Both the position numbers and the translations under genes were made by a program. Positions 5,796-8,909 of a stretch of 8,909 nt of DNA are shown here, in pieces (position 1 is the stretch's first letter; every line of letters starts with the position of its first letter). The notes beneath the pieces were generated by a model that was not told the DNA's origin, made no database searches, and worked only from the letters and a program-made list of their open reading frames with translations. Source of the DNA: Gaiella sp051003695 (GTDB lineage Bacteria > Actinomycetota > Thermoleophilia > Gaiellales > Gaiellaceae); contig JBPCLB010000270.1 in NCBI GenBank assembly GCA_051003695.1, positions 1 through 8,909 of the forward strand, given 5' to 3'.

Positions 5796-5866
5796 AAGCC
5801 CTTCTGCGCAGAGGCTTCTACGTCGAGAACAAGTCTGTTGCCCGAATAGACACCCACTGCGTGTCT
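5796..5866. terminator. Two hairpins in the AT-richer gap between the riboswitch and the DUF4314-like gene
   Basis: The gap 5767-5906 holds no gene I can defend. It contains a hairpin AAGCC-TCT/AGA-GGCTT at 5796-5817 (GCGC loop, two bulged bases) and a perfect AGACAC/GTGTCT hairpin at 5848-5866 with a CCACTGC loop. The latter starts 41 bases past the stop of the minus-strand DUF4314-like gene and may end its transcript. On the plus strand it is followed by TTTCC, on the minus strand by ATT, so neither has a true U-tract. Confidence 0.4.
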
Positions 5867-5906
5867 TTCCTCGAGATCCTCGACGAAGAACAGTAGGGGG
5901 AGCGTC

Positions 5907-6143
5907 TCAGGCGGCGTGCGCGCGGCGGTACGGCAGCCGATCCGGGTCGATCTCCATCGAGATCCCTCGCTCGAAGTGGACGACGACGCACCCGTCGGCA
6001 GTGATCTCGCGAACCACGCCGCGATCACCACGCCCGAGATCCGAGCCCGGGGGCCCGTCCTGCACGAGCTCGATCGTCGTCCCGACTCCCACGCGGGCGC
6101 GAATCCGCGCTGCGAGGTGAACAGCTCCCTCGATATCCGCCAT
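5907..6143 (-). CDS. Small DUF4314-like protein
   Basis: No function is known for the family. Seen: 78 residues. A short helical, charged N-terminal part (about 1-17) is followed by a compact beta-barrel-like unit of SH3 type: TTIELVQDG (22-30), then GRGDRGVVREI (37-47), VVVHFERG (53-60) and a closing MEIDPDRLPY (63-72). This pattern of a limit value, a GxxGxV turn and a 'dW/F-dnG.s..l..dr' ending is that of DUF4314 proteins, so I call it DUF4314-like with moderate certainty. ATG 6143 has no Shine-Dalgarno site; TTGACG lies at 6160-6155 on the coding strand. GTG at residue 18 would begin right at the domain and is a possible alternative start. The gene diverges from the GFA gene with 59 bases between them. 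Confidence 0.75.
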   Translation of the reverse strand: MADIEGAVHLAARIRARVGVGTTIELVQDGPPGSDLGRGDRGVVREITADGCVVVHFERGISMEIDPDRLPYRRAHAA

Positions 6144-6190
6144 GCACGAGCTATCGTCAAGTGCGCGGAGGAACTAAAGCTCGAGGAGGG

Positions 6191-6196
6191 TACGCT
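6191..6196 (+). promoter_or_regulatory. Leaderless-type -10 (TACGCT) of the GFA gene
   Basis: TACGCT ends exactly six bases before GTG 6203, the spacing expected when the transcript starts at the start codon (TANNNT at -12 to -7). A GAGGAGGG stands at 6183-6190 but is 12 bases away, too far for normal ribosome binding. No clear -35 is seen. Confidence 0.45.
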
Positions 6197-6202
6197 CCAG
6201 GG

Positions 6203-6622
6203 GTGAGTGCGTCGTCGATCACGGGAGGGTGCGTGTGCGGCGGCGTGCGCTTCGAGGTGAGCGAGGCCCCGGTCGAGGCAAGTTACTGCCATTGCGGCCG
6301 CTGCCAGAAGCGCACGGGCACGGCGGCCTCGGTTCAGGCTCGGCTCGTTCCCGGCTCGCTCCGCGTGACGGCGGGCGAGGAGCTGGTCGATTCCTTCGAC
6401 CCGCCCGACGGATTCTCGAAGGTCTTCTGCTCAGCCTGCGGCAGCGCGCTCTGGAGCCGCAACCCGGTTGATCCCGACGTCGTCGCGGTGCGCCTCGGCG
6501 CCTTCGACGACGATCCCGGCGTGCGGCCGAGCTACCGCCAGTTCGTCGCGTACGCCGCCGCGTGGGAGCCGATCCCCGACGACGGCCTCCCGCGATACCC
6601 GGAACGACGCCCGCCGCCCTGA
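6203..6622 (+). CDS. GFA-family zinc protein (glutathione-dependent formaldehyde-activating enzyme-like)
   Basis: Known: the GFA/CENP-V fold is a small zinc-binding domain; the namesake enzyme (Gfa) was linked to formation of S-hydroxymethylglutathione, but most members have no proven substrate. Seen: 139 residues, the usual single-domain length. The zinc ligands are in order: GGCVCGGVRFEV with Cys10 and Cys12, YCHCGRCQKRTG with Cys29, Cys31 and Cys34, and FCSACGSALW with Cys76 and Cys79. The end carries the usual loop before a Pro-rich tail. Start GTG 6203 was chosen because ITGGCxCG follows at once, as in the family, and because a TANNNT element is correctly placed. The open frame continues to 6161, but those 14 residues look non-coding. 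As actinobacteria generally use mycothiol, not glutathione, a formaldehyde-glutathione role should not be assumed here. It converges with the DUF1996 gene. Confidence 0.93.
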   Translation: MSASSITGGCVCGGVRFEVSEAPVEASYCHCGRCQKRTGTAASVQARLVPGSLRVTAGEELVDSFDPPDGFSKVFCSACGSALWSRNPVDPDVVAVRLGAFDDDPGVRPSYRQFVAYAAAWEPIPDDGLPRYPERRPPP

Positions 6623-6643
6623 AGAGTCCTCGCAGCGCGGGTT

Positions 6644-6677
6644 CGGCGGATCCCCCGATCGAGGGCGAGGGATGCCG
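6644..6677. terminator. Bidirectional hairpin between the converging GFA and DUF1996 genes
   Basis: CGGC (6644-6647) and ATCCC (6650-6654), separated by two bulged G, pair with GGGAT (6669-6673) and GCCG (6674-6677). That gives a 9-bp interrupted stem in the 60-base gap between the two stop codons. There is no T-tract on either side. Its place between two converging genes is the main argument. Confidence 0.45.
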
Positions 6678-6682
6678 CGCCG

Positions 6683-7546
6683 CTACGACGGACTACCGTG
6701 CCCGCAGTGGCGCAGTGCGTTGAGGCAGCCCTCGACGAGGCTCGACAGCGTTCGCTGGTTCCACGCGTTGAAGAAGTCCGCGTGCGCCGAGTACTCCGGC
6801 CCGGACGCGAGCGCGACGGAGGCGCCGCTGAGCGCCGGATACCGGTAGATCAACGTGATCGCCGGCACCGCGACAGGGTGGGTCGAAGGACAGCGTCCCC
6901 GCATGGCGTAGGCGACGTGTGCCTGGTGGTTCGCGGTGTCGAGATCACGGCCGTTCCAGCAACTCGGGAAGGTGACTCGGAGACGGAGAGTCGTCGCACG
7001 GCGGTCCGGGCACGTGGGCACCGACGACGTACGCGAGACGCCGCCCCGGACACCGCAGTTCCACGATGTGACCTGCACGCTCTGCGGCCCGGGCGCAAGC
7101 GCACTGCCGGCGATCATCCGGAAACCCGTGGGGAAGGGCTGCACGGCCGCGAGGGTCGCACGGCGGTAGTAGATCGTGGAGCCAAGGGGCTCGACTGGAC
7201 GCCCGTCCGCGAGCAAGGTCGGAATCCAGTAGGCAGCGGTGTGTCCTGTTCGGTCGCACGACGACGATCCGATCAACAGCGAGCCGAGGGTCGAGAACGC
7301 GGAGGTCGTCCGGTTGCCGACGAAGGTATGGTCGTGCGAGGCGCCGGCCCGGCCCGGCGAGACGATCGGGTCGTCGGGCGCGCGGTGGCTGAATCCGCAA
7401 CGGTTGACGAAGTTGACCCCGGCGAGCGCGGCCCGACTCGGTGCCTCGCCCCGGGCGGATCCGGACGCGACGGCTGCCGCCGCGACGACGGCCACTCCGC
7501 AGCCGGTGAGCGCGACGACGAGTGCGACTGCGGTACGACGGGTCAT
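6683..7546 (-). CDS. Secreted DUF1996-domain protein
   Basis: No biochemical role is established for DUF1996, a family also common in fungi, where it can accompany carbohydrate-binding domains. Seen: 287 residues. The N-terminus MTRRTAVALVVALTG and a hydrophobic run to about residue 28 is an export signal. It contains LTGC (13-16), which matches a lipobox, but the hydrophobic stretch continues past that Cys, so cleavage near residue 31 is as likely. Conserved features follow: VNRCGFSHRAPDDPIV (47-62), SHDHTFVG (70-77), YWIPTL (106-111), YYR (126-128), and the strongest block PSCWNGRDLDTANHQAHVAY (194-213) with RGRCPSTHPVAVP after it. The spaced His and Cys (71, 73, 196, 207, 210, 219, 223) suggest a metal or disulfide-stabilised site. 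ATG 7546 has GAGGAGG six bases upstream. The gene diverges from the GH99-like gene. Confidence 0.91.
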   Translation of the reverse strand: MTRRTAVALVVALTGCGVAVVAAAAVASGSARGEAPSRAALAGVNFVNRCGFSHRAPDDPIVSPGRAGASHDHTFVGNRTTSAFSTLGSLLIGSSSCDRTGHTAAYWIPTLLADGRPVEPLGSTIYYRRATLAAVQPFPTGFRMIAGSALAPGPQSVQVTSWNCGVRGGVSRTSSVPTCPDRRATTLRLRVTFPSCWNGRDLDTANHQAHVAYAMRGRCPSTHPVAVPAITLIYRYPALSGASVALASGPEYSAHADFFNAWNQRTLSSLVEGCLNALRHCGHGSPS

Positions 7547-7649
7547 GGAACGCCTCCTCGTCCGGGAACGCCCGAATCCTCCACCTCGTCTGTGAGGACG
7601 CCGTGAAGGCTGTGTAACGCGGAGGGAAGCCGTGCCTGCTCTCGCCCCG

Positions 7650-7678
7650 TTGCTGCCGGCCGGACGACGCCCTACAAT
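7650..7678 (+). promoter_or_regulatory. Promoter of the GH99-like gene (TTGCTG-17-TACAAT)
   Basis: TTGCTG (7650-7655) and TACAAT (7673-7678) stand exactly 17 bases apart, the best sigma-70-type promoter in the window. Transcription should start near 7684-7686, only about five bases before the proposed CTG start. The rest of the 143-base divergent gap (7547-7649) holds the DUF1996 Shine-Dalgarno site and no other promoter I can defend. Confidence 0.65.
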
Positions 7679-7689
7679 CCCGAGCTGAC

Positions 7690-8664
7690 CTGAAGGCGGC
7701 GCTCATCATTGCGGTGGTCACGACGGCGCTCCTCCCGGGTGCCGCACCCGCGCGGACCGCGCTTCCTCGCAGCCCCGAGGCGGCCATCTTCTACTACGCG
7801 TGGTACGGGACACCGGCGCGCGACGGCAGCTGGCAGCATTGGCCGCAGGGTGGCAACGCGCCCCCGGGCGGCATCGGCGCAGCGTACTTTCCGGCACGCG
7901 GCCCGTACTCGTCGCTCGACCCCCATGTGCTCGCCGCTCAGATGCGCGAGATCGCGGCTGCGCGTATCGGGACGCTGATCGTCTCCTGGTGGGGACCAGG
8001 GTCGGTCGAGGATGCCAGGCTGCGTCCCGTGGCGGCTGCGGCCAAGCTGGCTCGGTTGCGGGTCGCAGTCCACATCGAGCCCTACGAGGGTCGGACTCCG
8101 GAGTCGACGGCGATGGCAATCAGAATGCTCGCCCAGCTCGGGATTCGCGACTTCTACGTCTACGACTCCGTCCTGGACGACGATGTGGCGTGGCAGAGGG
8201 CCCTCGGGAGTCTCGACCGCGTGCGGGTGTTCGCGAACACCGGTCTGCCAGGCAAAGCGCGGCGCGGCGGATTTCAGGGCCTCTACACCTACGACGTGCT
8301 GATCTACGACGGGTCGTCGTTTCCGCGCATGTGCGCGGCGGCGCGGCGGCTGAGGCTCCTGTGCGCGCCGTCCGTCGGCCCTGGCTTCGACGCCTACCGG
8401 GCGACCGGTCTGACGTCGTCTCGAGCCCGACTCGACGGACGCTGGTACGACCACATGTGGCGCAGCGCCCTCCGGGCCGCCCCCGACATCGTCACGATCA
8501 CGAGCTACAACGAGTGGCACGAAGGCACGCAGATCGAGCCCGCGCAGGCGACCGAGGGTCTGTACGCGTCCTACGACGGAGCGTACGGCGTGACGGGTCG
8601 TCGGGCAGAGCGCGCGTACCTCGACCGAACGCGGTACTGGGTCTCACAACTCCGCCCGGGGTGA
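7690..8664 (+). CDS. Secreted GH99-like glycoside hydrolase, apparent CTG start
   Basis: Known: GH99 enzymes are retaining endo-alpha-1,2-mannosidases/mannanases with a (beta/alpha)8 barrel and a Glu pair in the active site. Seen: 324 residues if read from CTG 7690. A signal peptide MKAALIIAVVTTALL ends in PGAAPA, cleaved near residue 21. The barrel opens with IFYYAWYGTP (33-42) and DGSWQHW (45-51). TLIVSWWGPGS follows, and ITSYNEWHEGTQIEPA holds Glu275 and Glu278, with the Glu-Trp-His-Glu spacing of the GH99 catalytic pair. The end (YLDRTRYWV) is typical. It is shorter than many characterised GH99 enzymes, so the substrate is open. Start: no ATG, GTG or TTG supplies the charged n-region; GTG 7714 is the first conventional start and removes MKAALIIA. 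A promoter ends 11 bases before CTG, and there is no Shine-Dalgarno site. It diverges from the secreted DUF1996 gene. Confidence 0.86.
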   Translation: MKAALIIAVVTTALLPGAAPARTALPRSPEAAIFYYAWYGTPARDGSWQHWPQGGNAPPGGIGAAYFPARGPYSSLDPHVLAAQMREIAAARIGTLIVSWWGPGSVEDARLRPVAAAAKLARLRVAVHIEPYEGRTPESTAMAIRMLAQLGIRDFYVYDSVLDDDVAWQRALGSLDRVRVFANTGLPGKARRGGFQGLYTYDVLIYDGSSFPRMCAAARRLRLLCAPSVGPGFDAYRATGLTSSRARLDGRWYDHMWRSALRAAPDIVTITSYNEWHEGTQIEPAQATEGLYASYDGAYGVTGRRAERAYLDRTRYWVSQLRPG

Positions 8665-8674
8665 TCGGCGGATT

Positions 8675-8700
8675 GCGTCCACGCGCTCTCGACCGGACGC
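8675..8700 (+). terminator. Hairpin after the GH99-like gene
   Basis: GCGTCC (8675-8680) and GGACGC (8695-8700) form a 6-bp perfect stem with a 14-base loop, 10 bases after the stop codon. There is no T-tract. Apart from this, 8665-8774 shows only a second small hairpin (8752-8765) and a directly repeated TACGAACG at 8702-8709 and 8753-8760. Confidence 0.35.
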
Positions 8701-8751
8701 GTACGAACGTGCAGTCGATCGCGTGGGCGGTGACGCTTGTCTCGCCCGCGA

Positions 8752-8765
8752 ATACGAACGCGTAT
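8752..8765 (-). terminator. Small hairpin past the stop of the last minus-strand frame
   Basis: ATACG-AACG-CGTAT forms a 5-bp stem beginning 10 bases beyond the TAA at 8777-8775 on the minus strand. It is short and lacks a U-tract, but its place fits the end of a minus-strand gene converging on the GH99-like gene. Confidence 0.25.
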
Positions 8766-8774
8766 CCCCTGGCC

Positions 8775-8909
8775 TTACACGTACAAGGCGGCAGCGAACC
8801 GGCGCCGGTGCGCGACGACGAAGGGATCCTCGACACCGACCAGTTCGTAGAGCGCCACAGCGACCTCGCGGAGACGGTCCCGGCCCGCCTCGTCAGCGGA
8901 CGGCAACAG
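8775..8909 (-). CDS. Unrecognised protein, C-terminal 44 residues (5' end beyond window)
   Basis: I do not recognise the family. The minus strand reads from the window edge to TAA at 8777-8775 and gives a plausible C-terminal tail: an acidic/basic helix (DEAGRDRLREVAVALYELVG), then VEDPFVVAHRRRFAAALYV. The helix looks amphipathic and the third-base composition is GC-rich (about 84% by my count). However, the same triplets read on the plus strand are also open and have similar third-base GC, so strand choice rests on the more protein-like residues, the stop placed just before a small hairpin, and the convergent layout with the GH99-like gene. It is cytoplasmic as far as visible, with no membrane segment. 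More sequence to the right would settle it. Confidence 0.42.
   Translation of the reverse strand: MLPSADEAGRDRLREVAVALYELVGVEDPFVVAHRRRFAAALYV

Noticed and set aside
5916..6206. 96-codon plus-strand frame across the DUF4314-like gene
   Set aside because: It is antisense to the DUF4314-like gene and overlaps the GFA start; the residues show no domain.
6698..7606. 302-codon plus-strand frame opposite the DUF1996 gene
   Set aside because: It is longer than the DUF1996 gene but has no domain, whereas the minus strand has a signal peptide, a GAGGAGG site and the conserved Cys/His blocks.
7672..8520. 282-codon minus-strand frame opposite the GH99-like gene
   Set aside because: It is antisense to intact GH99 motifs, including the NEWHE catalytic block.
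8702..8760. Direct repeat TACGAACG (8702-8709 and 8753-8760)
   Set aside because: Two eight-base copies in GC-rich DNA are too little to claim a functional repeat.
8673..8909. Plus-strand frame from TTG 8673 to the window end
   Set aside because: It is open and GC-rich at the third base, but the residues are less protein-like than the minus-strand reading, and TTG has no ribosome binding site. The choice is not certain.

Overview
The window is a gene-dense, high-GC (roughly two thirds G+C by eye) bacterial chromosome segment. The GC-rich codon choice, GTG starts, weak or absent Shine-Dalgarno sites in front of many genes, a DUF3352 lipoprotein beside ispG/proS, and secreted GH99-like and DUF1996 proteins together suggest an actinobacterium, perhaps of the class Thermoleophilia. 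That placement is an inference, not a measured result. I see no mobile element, CRISPR array, phage gene or origin.

Layout. (1) 1-188, minus: the N-terminal part of aat (leucyl/phenylalanyl-tRNA-protein transferase), cut by the window edge. (2) 189-374: a divergent intergenic region holding three consecutive stem-loops, the last with a near-perfect 14-bp stem. (3) 375-5207, plus: ispG (MEP isoprenoid pathway), a DUF3352 lipoprotein, proS (bacterial-type prolyl-tRNA synthetase with editing domain), a small XRE-family regulator overlapping the proS stop by one base, and a tRNA-Pro(GGG) gene. (4) 5308-5760, minus: a fluoride channel gene (crcB/fluC) preceded by a clear fluoride riboswitch whose 3' strand can also pair with the ribosome binding site. 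(5) 5907-6622: a divergent pair, a small DUF4314-like protein (minus) and a GFA-family zinc protein (plus). (6) 6683-8664: a second divergent pair, a secreted DUF1996 protein (minus) and a secreted GH99-like glycosidase (plus). The glycosidase has a good sigma-70-type promoter and apparently a CTG start. (7) 8775-8909, minus: the probable C-terminal end of an unrecognised protein running off the window.

How the genes fit together. The left half is housekeeping: isoprenoid synthesis, proline charging with its cognate tRNA nearby, and N-degron tagging. The middle is a self-contained fluoride-resistance unit. The right half is mostly small metabolic and secreted accessory genes. Most gene ends carry a GC-rich hairpin without a U-tract. 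Several starts (DUF3352, proS, GFA) lack a Shine-Dalgarno site but have a TANNNT hexamer 6-9 bases upstream, which suggests leaderless mRNAs.

I did not find a convincing wholly new system. The items most worth a second look are the structured ispG leader, the proS/XRE/tRNA-Pro arrangement, the readable switching mechanism of the fluoride riboswitch, and the CTG-started GH99 gene.
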